Source: Oceanobacillus oncorhynchi
GTDB lineage: Bacteria; Bacillota; Bacilli; Bacillales; Amphibacillaceae
DNA length: 64,000 nucleotides
Reading direction: 5' to 3'
NCBI RefSeq assembly: GCF_000821065.1
Contig: NZ_CDGG01000001.1
Coordinates: 2,852,001 to 2,916,000 of the forward strand
The notes below the pieces were generated by a model. The model worked only from the letters and a program-made list of their open reading frames with translations. It made no database searches and was not told the origin of the DNA. The translations under genes were made by a program, and so were the position numbers. Shown here piece after piece: positions 43,854 through 52,864 of the stretch (position 1 is the first letter of the stretch; every line of letters starts with the position of its first letter).

Positions 43854-44765
43854 TTATCTATAAGATTTTGCACCAATATAGTGACTTTGCCAGTAATCAA
43901 TGCTAATATCTGCTACGACAACCCCATTATCTCCGGAATGAATCATTTGATTGTTTCCAATATAGATACCGCTATGGGACGCACCTTGTACGTCATAAGT
44001 ACCTTCAAAGAATACAACATCCCCCACACTAGGAGAGTTAACACGTACACCAGTATTTACCCAATTATCACGGTGTGTACGAGCAACATCAATGCCTACT
44101 TGATTAAATACATATTGAATAAAACCGCTACTATCTAATCCGGAAGCAGTAGTTCCACCCCATACATAAGGTGTTCCGAGAACACTCTCTGCTGCAGCAA
44201 CAATATTATCATGACTAGGGGAAATAGCTGCCGATTCGCTTGATTCACTAGATACATTTGTGTTAGTTAATTCATTGGAATTTCCAGTCTCTTCAAGGGC
44301 AAGTTCCTCATCATTAGTCTCAGATATGGTGTCTTGAGGTAAAGAAGGTGTATCAGCAGGTAATGCTAATGCATTCTTTGTATTTGACCCAATAATACCA
44401 TCTACTTGCAAACCTTGATCCGCTTGGAAATCTCTCACTGCTTGTGCAGTAATATCACCAAAAACCCCATCTACTTGATAAGAATAGTAACCAAGTGATT
44501 GTAGAGTATTTTGTACATGTTCTACCTCAGATCCTACACTGCCTTGTTGGAGTATAGATGTGTTTACAATTTCAGTTGTAGTTGGTGGTTGCTGCTCTAC
44601 TTGAAAATTGGATAAGTTGCTTTCTTCAATAGAAATATCGCCTTTAGAAGAGCCTTCGCCAGCGCTTGCAAACACACTATCTCCTAAAAATGGAGTTAAT
44701 GCTATAGAAGTAGCAAGTGCACTTGAAAGTACATATTTTTTCACTCTAAGATTGGGTGTTGCCAT
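43854..44765 (-). CDS. Exported peptidoglycan-binding NlpC/P60 protein with Cys-to-Ser active site
   Basis: A 303-residue secreted protein with a signal peptide (~1-33, SALATSIALTPFLGDSVFASA), a peptidoglycan-binding domain at ~75-135 (QGSVGSEVEHVQNTLQSLGY, then VDGVFGDITAQAVRDFQ), a Ser/Asn-rich linker and a C-terminal NlpC/P60 domain at ~190-303. In the active-site motif (normally DCSGF) it reads LDSSGFIQYVF: codon AGT replaces TGT, removing the nucleophile. The His in SHSGIYIGNNQMIH is kept. It is therefore probably inactive or altered. AAAGGAGG precedes the ATG. A WalR-type box lies upstream. Confidence 0.9.
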   Translation of the reverse strand: MATPNLRVKKYVLSSALATSIALTPFLGDSVFASAGEGSSKGDISIEESNLSNFQVEQQPPTTTEIVNTSILQQGSVGSEVEHVQNTLQSLGYYSYQVDGVFGDITAQAVRDFQADQGLQVDGIIGSNTKNALALPADTPSLPQDTISETNDEELALEETGNSNELTNTNVSSESSESAAISPSHDNIVAAAESVLGTPYVWGGTTASGLDSSGFIQYVFNQVGIDVARTHRDNWVNTGVRVNSPSVGDVVFFEGTYDVQGASHSGIYIGNNQMIHSGDNGVVVADISIDYWQSHYIGAKSYR

Positions 44766-45076
44766 AAGTGTTCCTCCTTTTAATGTTAGAAATTCTAGTT
44801 ATTTTGTAGTTAAGTTTGAAATTCTATGTAATAGATTTTTCGCTCTTAAATAGATTTTAGCATGTGCATATCACAATAGAAATCATAAAAAAATTACATA
44901 AAGATTACAAAATGTGATCATATGTTACAGTATTGTATAAAGATTATAACAATAATCGACAGTATTTTATTTTTATGAAGCCTCTTTCGTGTACCTCGTA
45001 AAGTTCTAAAAAATTGATAGAAGAAGGAAACGTTTTGAAAACAACTGTCTTTAGCTTGACGATTGAATTGCCTATC
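44766..45076 (-). promoter_or_regulatory. Upstream region of the NlpC/P60 gene with a WalR box
   Basis: Read on the minus strand, TGTAATCTTTATGTAAT (44893-44909) matches the WalR consensus TGTWAH-N5-TGTWAH exactly, ~130 bases before the start. A second, imperfect site (TGTTAC-N5-TGTATA, plus strand) lies near 44923. WalR boxes mark autolysin genes in Bacillus and Staphylococcus. No gene is seen in this stretch. Confidence 0.65.
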
Positions 45077-45424
45077 TCATGATTGTTTTCTCAACAAAAC
45101 GATTTGCTTCTCTCTATTAAGGTATAGGCTAAAAATGTCGCCTATTTCCAAATTGAGAAATTTAATAAATTCTTTTGGTACTCTAAATGAGCCTCTTTCA
45201 TTTAATATCATTATATTTTCTATTGAATTTCCACTAAATTTTTGCACTATTAATTCATTAGATTTATGTTTTGAACTAATTATCACCTCATCTCCAGGGC
45301 TTAAGTTTAAAATATCTCTAATGGGTTTTGGAATAGTAACAGAATAACTACTGGTTATCATACAATGTAATCCAGTTGGATTTATTTGGGGATTTTTTTC
45401 ATTTATAGGACATGAATCGTACAT
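45077..45424 (-). CDS. AbrB/SpoVT-like protein with two swapped-hairpin domains
   Basis: A 115-residue DNA-binding-type protein with two consecutive AbrB/MazE-like hairpins: SYSVTIPKPIRDILNLSPGD (~26-45) and ERGSFRVPKEFIKFLNLEIGD (~75-95), each followed by a basic strand. AbrB-like proteins bind bent promoter DNA as dimers of swapped hairpins; having both in one chain is less common. GGAGTG stands about eight bases before the ATG. A direct repeat TGCAG-N6-TGCAG lies 50 bases upstream. The target is unknown; it could regulate the adjoining metal genes or be an antitoxin without a toxin partner. Confidence 0.75.
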   Translation of the reverse strand: MYDSCPINEKNPQINPTGLHCMITSSYSVTIPKPIRDILNLSPGDEVIISSKHKSNELIVQKFSGNSIENIMILNERGSFRVPKEFIKFLNLEIGDIFSLYLNREKQIVLLRKQS

Positions 45425-45474
45425 AAATTTAACACTCCATTTGAATATATTTTTTTAATAGTAATGGGAAGTTA

Positions 45475-45490
45475 TGCAGATTCTTTGCAG
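45475..45490. promoter_or_regulatory. Direct repeat TGCAG-N6-TGCAG upstream of the AbrB-like gene
   Basis: Two TGCAG units start 11 bases apart, and the same arrangement occurs in the ydhK upstream region at 46383-46398. One-turn direct repeats suit OmpR-family regulators such as the one encoded at 49.1 kb. Confidence 0.4.
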
Positions 45491-45560
45491 AATAAAAAAT
45501 TATAGAAATAATTTTCTTGTCAAATATCAAATCCTTTTATCGTATTCAATAAAAGAAGAC

Positions 45561-45608
45561 AAAAAATTACAGAAGATATCTTTTATAGAAGATTTCTTCT
45601 GTAATTTG
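45561..45608 (-). terminator. Terminator of the ydhK-like gene
   Basis: On the minus strand AAATTACAGAAGA pairs with TCTTCTGTAATTT and continues into TTTTGTC. The position fits the end of the ydhK-like transcript. Confidence 0.8.
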
Positions 45609-45722
45609 CTTATAACCCTTCAAAAGGAGGGGACATCTTCCTCCTCTTGAATATATTTTTAAATGGGATTGTATTGTTTACAAAAAGGTGAGTTAGAAAT
45701 TATATGCTAGTTAATTCTAATT

Positions 45723-46328
45723 TCATTCTACTGAGGATAATTCACTTTCTGTTACCCATTTGTGGTTTGTGACTTCTTCTCCATTTGTAGTTAAAACAAA
45801 ATCTACCATATATACCGTGGTTTCTTCTGCTGAATCAATTTCAGCTGTTGCCCCATTCATGCCTTCCATATGATCAGCATTTATAATAGCTTCATCACCA
45901 GATTCTAACGGTGTTTCACTAGGGTCTTCTAATTCTTCATGAATGACCCACTTATGATTGGTTATTTTCTCACCACCTGTTGTGGGTATATAAGAAACTG
46001 TATAAACTGTGGTATCGTAGGCTCCTACTATTGTTGCCTCAGCACCTTTCATACCTTCCATGTGATCCGATTCAATTATAGCTTGACTGCCAACTTCATA
46101 AGTTGGATTGTTTGCTTCCTTTAAACCTTCGGGTACATCTCCAGAGCCAGACATATGCATTTCGGAATGGTCCATGCCTTCCATATCGTCCTGTGTACTT
46201 TCCTCGGAGTTTTGTTCCGTGTTATTTTCATTATTTGTATCTTCCGTTTCCGTTTCTCCCGCACATGCGGATAGTACGGAGATTGTAAATAAAGATACTA
46301 ACCCTATTATAATTTTTTTAATTGCCAT
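45723..46328 (-). CDS. ydhK: YdhK-family lipoprotein with two DUF1541 repeats
   Basis: A 201-residue lipoprotein: hydrophobic signal with lipobox LSAC (Cys22), an acidic Met/His-rich linker (DMEGMDHSEMHMSGSGD) and two copies of the DUF1541 module (GSQAIIESDHMEGMKGAEAT and GDEAIINADHMEGMNGATAE), each ending ITNHKWV or VTNHKWV. The Met/His-rich linker resembles copper-binding segments, and neighbours are copper genes, so copper binding at the cell surface is likely. AAAGGAGC precedes the ATG by about nine bases. It is divergent from the SHOCT/CcdA-like/two-component operon. Confidence 0.9.
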   Translation of the reverse strand: MAIKKIIIGLVSLFTISVLSACAGETETEDTNNENNTEQNSEESTQDDMEGMDHSEMHMSGSGDVPEGLKEANNPTYEVGSQAIIESDHMEGMKGAEATIVGAYDTTVYTVSYIPTTGGEKITNHKWVIHEELEDPSETPLESGDEAIINADHMEGMNGATAEIDSAEETTVYMVDFVLTTNGEEVTNHKWVTESELSSVE

Positions 46329-46382
46329 TTAATGTTGCTCCTTTCATTATTTTGAATTCATTGTTACAGTACCCTATTATTT

Positions 46383-46398
46383 TGCAGTTTATGTGCAG
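46383..46398. promoter_or_regulatory. Direct repeat TGCAG-N6-TGCAG in the divergent copper promoter region
   Basis: It repeats the 11-base spaced TGCAG pair seen before the AbrB-like gene and lies between the ydhK-like gene and the divergent SHOCT gene. Candidate binding site of the copper response regulator; this is inference from pattern and position. Confidence 0.4.
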
Positions 46399-46560
46399 AT
46401 TGTCTAAAGTTCTAAAGATTATTTAATATTTATCTGATATAAAGTAAAGATTCAGCTTTGTAAAACAGGGGAATTCATTTTTCTTGGCAGGCCTGCATAT
46501 TTTCTTGATAAATAAAAGCTATAATAAATGATAATAGACCAAATGAGAAGGTGATGTAAA

Positions 46561-46830
46561 TTGCATATGATGAATGGGTATGGATCATTTTGGACAGTGA
46601 TTCTAATGATTATTTTCTGGATAGGATTAATTAGTTTTGGTATTTTTTTAATAGCAAGTTTTATTAAAGGAGATAAAAAGAGAACACCATTACAAATAAT
46701 TAAAGAACGCTTAGCTAAAGGTGAAATTAACGAGTTGGAATATGAACGACTAAAATCAATAATAAAGGAAAAAAAGAGTAATGATTTGAAAGTGAACAGT
46801 AGTATAAGTGAAGGTGATGTAGATAGTTAG
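46561..46830 (+). CDS. SHOCT-domain small membrane protein
   Basis: An 89-residue protein with a short Met/His-rich start (MHMMNGYG), one membrane segment (WTVILMIIFWIGLISFGIFLIASFI) and a C-terminal SHOCT motif (TPLQIIKERLAKGEINELEYERLKSII). Such proteins are very common beside copper-efflux genes in Firmicutes; their exact role is unclear. The start is TTG with GAAGGTG seven bases upstream; ATG at 46567 is too far from it. It is first in line before the CcdA-like and two-component genes. Confidence 0.82.
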   Translation: MHMMNGYGSFWTVILMIIFWIGLISFGIFLIASFIKGDKKRTPLQIIKERLAKGEINELEYERLKSIIKEKKSNDLKVNSSISEGDVDS

Positions 46831-47007
46831 CTTTACCATCCTAACAAATATACTTTTTCTTAAACATGTCTTTGCAACGGTATATTATCAAGATAGCCTC
46901 ATTCTCATTTTTTCGGAGCGACACATATATCAAGAAGTTAAAGAAAAAATCATTTAATTATTACCAAGGTCAAGTGATAAAATTATTATATAGTGAGTTG
47001 AATATAT

Positions 47008-47739
47008 ATGTTTGAACTATTTAACCAGATAAGTAACACATTAATGGAACCAATAATAGATCTCGCTAATGGTTTAGAACATTTACCATTATTATTTGCC
47101 TTTTTTCTTGGGGTGATTGGAGCTCTTGCACCTTGTCAGCTTACAAGTAACCTCAGTGCAATTACGATTTATGGTAATAAATCATTAGTTGATAAAGTTC
47201 CATGGTTGCATGTATTGTTATTTGTCTTAGGGAAGGTCGTAGTTTATTCTATACTAGGGATTATTGTTTGGTTGTTAGGTAGAGAGGTATATAGCACGCT
47301 TTCACAAATTCTACCCATTATACGTAAAGCAATAGGTCCAATGCTAATTATAGTAGGGTTATTTATGATTGGGATATTTCAATGGAAGAAAACATGGCGT
47401 ATTTTTCATTTTCCCACAAAGGTACTTAAAGATAGTTATTTAGGCAGCTTTTTAATGGGAGTAAGTTTTACATTAGCTTTTTGCCCAACCATGTTTGTGC
47501 TCTTTCTTTTAACATTAATGCCAATTGTATTGATAACTTCGTATGGTGCAGTCCTTCCAGCTGTGTTTGGAATTGGCACTTCTCTTCCGCTATTGATTGT
47601 TATATTTTTAATTTGGTATTTTGGTGCAAGTGGTGCCATATTAAAAAGAAGTAGAAAAATAGGAGCTGTCACCCAAAAGATTGCTGGTTTGTTACTTTTA
47701 ATTCTTGGTGTGTTGGATACACTTACTTATTGGTTATAG
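47008..47739 (+). CDS. CcdA/DsbD-like (UreH/TauE-type) membrane protein
   Basis: A 243-residue protein with six hydrophobic segments. Two helices carry proline-flanked cysteines, GALAPCQLTSNLSA and FTLAFCPTMFVLF, as in the thiol-transport family CcdA/DsbD and related UreH-domain proteins next to copper genes. It may move reducing power or metal across the membrane to support extracytoplasmic copper proteins such as the multicopper oxidase. The ATG has only a weak ribosome site (GTGAG). The histidine-kinase gene follows after nine bases, so they share a transcript. Confidence 0.78.
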   Translation: MFELFNQISNTLMEPIIDLANGLEHLPLLFAFFLGVIGALAPCQLTSNLSAITIYGNKSLVDKVPWLHVLLFVLGKVVVYSILGIIVWLLGREVYSTLSQILPIIRKAIGPMLIIVGLFMIGIFQWKKTWRIFHFPTKVLKDSYLGSFLMGVSFTLAFCPTMFVLFLLTLMPIVLITSYGAVLPAVFGIGTSLPLLIVIFLIWYFGASGAILKRSRKIGAVTQKIAGLLLLILGVLDTLTYWL

Positions 47740-47748
47740 AGGTGTAGT

Positions 47749-49137
47749 ATGTTTAATAAATTATCTTTTAAAATTGGATTACTGTTTTTTGTATTTATTC
47801 TGGTTATTGAATCTTTTTTGTTTTTTATTTTATATACGAACCTAGTAAATGATCGTATTGATGAAGTTATGAATAGTCTGCTGGCACGCGGGAACACACA
47901 TCGTGACGTTTTAGAAGATCATTTCGATCAACCTACATTAGAACATGTCGGTATTATGGAATCAGCGTCTGAATTTATCGTTATCATTACAAATGAGAAA
48001 GGTGAGATTATTATTTCATCTGACCCTGTAAAACAAGAAATGATTAATGTGGTAGAACATACTAATGATGAAGAAATACCTACAGAAGGTAAAATAGTTG
48101 AAGATAGGTGGAGTGAAGGAAATTATATCGTGACAGATAGTCCGATTACAATAAGCGGGGAACATAAGGGGCATGTGTTTATGTTTGCCGATACAAGTTA
48201 TGTAAAAAGAACAGTTGATCAGCTTAGCAATCAGTTTTTGATAATTAGCTTTATCACTGTGTTGTTAACAATTATGACTATATTTATTTTGTCTCGATTT
48301 ATTACACAACCGTTAATTAAAATGAAAGAAGAGACAGAACAATTAAGTAAGGGAAGACACAATATAGCACTACATACAAAAAGGAAAGATGAATTAGGTG
48401 AATTAGCTAATTCCATCACCAAGCTATCACAGGAGTTGAAAGAACTAAAACAGGCTAGAAATGAGTTCCTGGCCAGTGTGTCACATGAGCTGCGGACGCC
48501 ATTAACATATATCAAAGGATATGCAGATATCATTAATCGTCAAGGTACGTCTGAAGAACAAGTTAAAGAATATGTTGAAATAATTCGAGAAGAAACAGAG
48601 CAATTAACGGTATTAATTAAGAACTTATTTGAATTAGCTAAAATAGATCAAAATAATTTTCGGATTAGACGCGAACGAGTGAATTTATGTGAGCTTATTC
48701 AAAGAATAATTGAACGTATTCGACCAGCGTTAGCTGAGAAAAAAATATTACTTCATGTGAATTGCCTTGATGAAATAAAAGCTTATATTGATCCAGAACG
48801 TTTTCAACAAGTGTTAATAAATATCCTAGATAATGCGAAAAAGCATTCTAAGGAAGGTTCAAAAATCTTAATAGAGGTAAAGCAGACTGATCAGTATATC
48901 ATTATTACAACTACAGATGATGGAGAAGGAATTCCTGCACAAGATCTTCCATATATATTTGACCGGTTATACCGTGTGGAAAAATCACGTTCAAGACAAA
49001 GTGGAGGAACTGGGCTAGGTCTAGCTATTTCAAAAGAAATTATTGAATCCCATGGTGGTAGTATTGAAGCAAAAAGCGAAATAGGACTGGGCACAAGTAT
49101 CATTATCAAGTTGGCAAGGGGGAAAAGAAATGAATAA
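47749..49137 (+). CDS. Sensor histidine kinase, copper-cluster two-component system
   Basis: A 462-residue membrane kinase: transmembrane segment (~8-30), an extracytoplasmic sensor (~31-160), a second segment (~163-185), HAMP (ITQPLIKMKEETEQLSKG), the phospho-acceptor box ASVSHELRTPLTYIKGY, and the ATPase with NILDNAKKHS, DDGEGIP and GGTGLGLAI. GAGGTG is about six bases before the ATG. It overlaps the response-regulator gene by eight bases. The location among copper genes suggests it senses external copper; the sensor domain lacks an obvious His/Met cluster, so the ligand is uncertain. Confidence 0.9.
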   Translation: MFNKLSFKIGLLFFVFILVIESFLFFILYTNLVNDRIDEVMNSLLARGNTHRDVLEDHFDQPTLEHVGIMESASEFIVIITNEKGEIIISSDPVKQEMINVVEHTNDEEIPTEGKIVEDRWSEGNYIVTDSPITISGEHKGHVFMFADTSYVKRTVDQLSNQFLIISFITVLLTIMTIFILSRFITQPLIKMKEETEQLSKGRHNIALHTKRKDELGELANSITKLSQELKELKQARNEFLASVSHELRTPLTYIKGYADIINRQGTSEEQVKEYVEIIREETEQLTVLIKNLFELAKIDQNNFRIRRERVNLCELIQRIIERIRPALAEKKILLHVNCLDEIKAYIDPERFQQVLINILDNAKKHSKEGSKILIEVKQTDQYIIITTTDDGEGIPAQDLPYIFDRLYRVEKSRSRQSGGTGLGLAISKEIIESHGGSIEAKSEIGLGTSIIIKLARGKRNE

Positions 49138-49804
49138 AGTTCTTATCGTTGATGATGAGAAGCGAATGTTAGATTTAATTGCGTTGTATTTACAACCTCA
49201 TAAATATGTTTGTAAAGAAGCATTAGGTGCTACTGAAGCATTGTCCTATATAAATCAAGAAACATTTGACATTGTTTTACTAGATATTATGATGCCTGAG
49301 ATGGATGGATGGGAATTATGCCAAGAAATTAGAGGCATTTCTGATGTACCAATTATAATGTTAACTGCCCGTGACCAACATGAGGATATTGTAAAAGGAT
49401 TGCGGTTAGGTGCAGACGATTATATCACAAAGCCATTTAACGAAGAAGAATTATTGGCTAGGATGTCAGCTATATTACGTAGAAGAGAACCAAAGAGTTA
49501 TATTGAGGTGAATGGTTTAATTTGGAATAGGGATCAGTTTGAATTATCCTATAAAACTAACCCAATCAAGGTAACGCCTAAAGAATTTATTATGATTGGA
49601 CACTTTATGAAGAATCCGAATCAAGTATTTGCTAGGGAACATTTGATTGATTTGATTTGGGGGTTTGATTCTGAAACAGGGGGAAGAACAGTTGATTCAC
49701 ACGTGCGGAATATGAGAGAGAAAATCCGTCAAACAGGATTTCCAATAGATGACTATTTTAAAACTGTGTGGGGTGTAGGATATAAGTGGGTTAATAACCC
49801 TTGA
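49130..49804 (+). CDS. OmpR/PhoB-family response regulator
   Basis: A 224-residue regulator with a receiver domain (VLIVDDEKRM, phospho-Asp in VLLDIMMPEMDGWELC, Lys in TKPFNEEELLARM) and a C-terminal winged helix (GGRTVDSHVRNMREKIRQTG, then WGVGYKW). The ribosome site AGGGGG lies in the kinase 3' end. It is partner of the overlapping kinase and probably controls the flanking copper genes; 11-bp direct repeats TGCAG-N6-TGCAG found at two nearby promoters are candidate targets. CopB follows 100 bases later. Confidence 0.92.
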   Translation: MNKVLIVDDEKRMLDLIALYLQPHKYVCKEALGATEALSYINQETFDIVLLDIMMPEMDGWELCQEIRGISDVPIIMLTARDQHEDIVKGLRLGADDYITKPFNEEELLARMSAILRRREPKSYIEVNGLIWNRDQFELSYKTNPIKVTPKEFIMIGHFMKNPNQVFAREHLIDLIWGFDSETGGRTVDSHVRNMREKIRQTGFPIDDYFKTVWGVGYKWVNNP

Positions 49805-49904
49805 CAGGGGAATTTGTATGATGTCTTAGTAATAAGAAAATTACCTATTGCACACTATATAGAAAATGATCTTAACATAATTATTCACTAGGAGGATTGA
49901 TAGC

Positions 49905-52034
49905 ATGGCAAATCACGATAGTAAGAAGAATAACCAAAGCCATAGTGAACACGATGGGCACAAGCACCATAATCACGAACATCATAACCACGAGCATCAT
50001 GATCATGAACACCATAGCCATGATCACCGTGAGCATCATAATCATAATGGTCATGACCATTCGGGACACGGACATGGAGGAGGACATGCCGGTCATCATG
50101 AGCATATGATAGATGATTTTAAAAAGCGTTTCTGGGTATCTTTAGTGTTAGCGATACCGATTACTTATCTGTCACCGATGATCCAAATGTTATTCAACTA
50201 TGAAGTAAACTTTACGGGTAACACGATAGTACTTTTCTTACTTTCTACCATAGTGTTTTTCTATGGTGGAAAACCGTTTTTACTTGGTGCATGGGATGAA
50301 ATAAAAACAAAAACACCAGGGATGATGTTGTTAATTTCACTTGCCATTGTAACAGCCTATATTTATAGCACCTTAACAGCCTTCTTGATTGATGGCAGTG
50401 ACTTTTATTTTGAGGTAGCTACGTTAATTGTCATTATGTTGTTAGGTCACTGGGTAGAAATGAGGTCCATAATGGGTGCTTCAAAAGCACTCGAAGAATT
50501 AATTAAACTAATGCCAAAAGAGGCACATAAAATTGACGCGTCCGGAAATATTGTAGAAGTGTCTGTTGAAGAATTACACCCTGGAGATGAGATTCTAGTT
50601 AAATCAGGAGAAAAAATACCCATTGATGGGGAAATTTTTGAAGGAGAATCTACCGTCGACGAATCTATGTTAACAGGTGAATCCGTTCCTGTGGAAAAAG
50701 GACCTGGAATGAAAGCAATAGGTGGGGCCGTTAATGGTGAAGGTGTATTAAAAATTAAGGTAAATAAAATTGGAAATGACACGTATTTATCTCAAGTTAT
50801 TCAATTAGTAAGCGAGGCGGAAAATACCAAATCAAAAGCACAGGGGTTTGCTAATATTGCAGCAAAATGGCTATTTTATGTGGCGGTGGTTGCTGGAATC
50901 ATCACGATTGCTTACTGGAGTACGACAGGGGATTTTGAATTTGCGCTAGAAAGAATGGTTACCGTTCTGATTATAGCTTGCCCGCATGCACTTGGTCTGG
51001 CTATGCCTTTAGTTACTTCAAGATCAACGTCTATTGCTGCTAAGAATGGTTTGTTGATTCGTAATCGTACCCCATTTGAAAATGCTCGAAAGCTAGATCG
51101 GGTTGTATTCGATAAGACAGGCACCCTTACTGAGGGAAACTTCGGGGTTACTGATATTCATCCAAGTAACAATGTAAGTAAAGATGAATTAGTGAAGTTA
51201 GCTTATTCAGTTGAGACCCAATCCGATCATCCAATTGCAAAAGGAATTGTGAAGGAAGGAAAAAATCGTAATTTAGAGCTATATGAGGTAACGAATTATA
51301 GAAATTTAACTGGTAAAGGATTAACTGCTGATGTGAAAGGAACTGAAATCGCAGTCATTAGCCCTGGAGCGATGAAAGCGAATAATATAGATTTCGATGA
51401 AGAAACGTATGAAAAGCTAGCCCAACAAGGGAAAACAGTTGTTTTTGTATTAAGAGACAATGTATTGCAAGGAATGATTGCTTTAGCGGATATCATTCGT
51501 GAATCCTCTTATGAAGTTATCAAGCAATTAAAAGATAGTGGCATTGAAACAGTTATGATGACAGGTGATAATAATCGTGTTGCAAATTATGTAGGTGAAA
51601 AACTTGGACTATCAAAAGTTATTTCAGAGGTTCTACCACATGATAAATCGGATAATGTGAAAAAACTGAAGGAAGGTGGCAAAAAGGTTGCCATGATTGG
51701 TGACGGAATCAATGATGCGCCTGCCTTAGCTGAAGCTGATTTGGGTATTGCGATTGGTGCTGGTACAGACGTTGCAATTGAGACAGCGGATGTTGTTTTA
51801 GTAAATAGTGATCCTGTTGATATCTTAAATATTTTGAAGTTATCGAAAGCTAGTTATAGAAAAATGATACAAAACTTAGGATGGGCAGCAGGTTACAACG
51901 TGATAGCCATCCCACTAGCAGCAGGTGTATTATATAATGTCGGTATCGTTATTACACCAGCTATTGGTGCTGCTGTCATGTCATTAAGTACAATTATTTG
52001 TGCAATTAATGCCCAATTGTTGAAGATTGATTAA
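49905..52034 (+). CDS. copB: CopB-type copper-translocating P1B-ATPase
   Basis: A 709-residue pump with a striking His-rich N-terminus (~residues 8-67, more than 30 His) in place of HMA domains, an intramembrane CPH (IIACPHALGLAMP, ~358-360), actuator TGES, DKTGT (~403) and GDGINDAPAL. CPH with a His-rich tail defines the P1B-3/CopB class, which exports copper (reported for Cu(II) or Cu(I), and silver). AGGAGG stands nine bases before the ATG. It complements the CPC-type CopA at the right edge. Confidence 0.95.
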   Translation: MANHDSKKNNQSHSEHDGHKHHNHEHHNHEHHDHEHHSHDHREHHNHNGHDHSGHGHGGGHAGHHEHMIDDFKKRFWVSLVLAIPITYLSPMIQMLFNYEVNFTGNTIVLFLLSTIVFFYGGKPFLLGAWDEIKTKTPGMMLLISLAIVTAYIYSTLTAFLIDGSDFYFEVATLIVIMLLGHWVEMRSIMGASKALEELIKLMPKEAHKIDASGNIVEVSVEELHPGDEILVKSGEKIPIDGEIFEGESTVDESMLTGESVPVEKGPGMKAIGGAVNGEGVLKIKVNKIGNDTYLSQVIQLVSEAENTKSKAQGFANIAAKWLFYVAVVAGIITIAYWSTTGDFEFALERMVTVLIIACPHALGLAMPLVTSRSTSIAAKNGLLIRNRTPFENARKLDRVVFDKTGTLTEGNFGVTDIHPSNNVSKDELVKLAYSVETQSDHPIAKGIVKEGKNRNLELYEVTNYRNLTGKGLTADVKGTEIAVISPGAMKANNIDFDEETYEKLAQQGKTVVFVLRDNVLQGMIALADIIRESSYEVIKQLKDSGIETVMMTGDNNRVANYVGEKLGLSKVISEVLPHDKSDNVKKLKEGGKKVAMIGDGINDAPALAEADLGIAIGAGTDVAIETADVVLVNSDPVDILNILKLSKASYRKMIQNLGWAAGYNVIAIPLAAGVLYNVGIVITPAIGAAVMSLSTIICAINAQLLKID

Positions 52035-52864
52035 AATTTAGTATGAAAATGAAATATAGGTTAAGTGTTAATAGTATAATGCTATTATTATACTCGGAAA
52101 AAAGCTCAATCTGTAAAGAAAAACTTTAGATGTAAAGGTTCAAAAGTTTCATTGTAAAATTTGAAAGAAGTTGTTTAAGATTAAGGTTATGAATTTAGTG
52201 TCTAAATATAAAAATGAAAAAGCTGGTTTTCCGTTAGGTGAAAATCAGTTTTTTCTAGTTGAAAGATTAAAGTAATGTGAGAAAAAGCTGACTTGGGTAA
52301 AGGTGACCGCTGCAATAGCTGATTTCGTTTTAATGGATAATGTAAATGAGTAAAATACAATCGACGAATCACTTCTGATCCACAAAGTATATTAACGCCT
52401 TTATGGAAAAAGGTTGATTGTTAATAACTTTTAACGTTCTAGTTGATTTCCGGAATAGATAAAGAAATGTACATCTATGTTTTGCATAATATTTGTAGTC
52501 CCCATATATGATTAAAGATTTATCATTAAGGTGAAGGGTTTAAAACTGTAAATGATTCTCCATTTAGATATTTTATGATTATATTTAATTATGTAATTCA
52601 TCAAACATTAACTTTTTCTTGATAAATTCTCGATAGTTTTAAAATATAGTTACGTCATAAGGATAATGAATCATTAACATAAATTGGTATCAAGTATCTA
52701 ATGAAAGGAGAAAAGTTAACATCTATAATCGTAATTTAAGTGATGAAACAATAATCAAATATAATTCTTGAATCAAGTAAATTGGCTAATAGTCAAGTGT
52801 TATTGAATGTTAGCCTTTAAAGATGGATTAATATGTAAAATTTTCTTAATGGGAGTTATGGTAT
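52035..52864. other. 830-bp region without a gene
   Basis: Stops occur in all frames and no gene is recognised. A terminator-like hairpin for copB is at 52221-52255 (CTGGTTTTC/GAAAATCAG then TTTTTT). AAAGGAG near 52703 is not followed by a usable start, which suggests remnants of a lost gene. The promoter of the multicopper oxidase gene must lie toward the right end. Confidence 0.5.

Noticed and set aside
49881..50109. Met/Ile/Val-rich frames on both strands over the copB start
   Set aside because: They result from the CAT/CAC repeats encoding the His-rich tail of CopB read in other frames.
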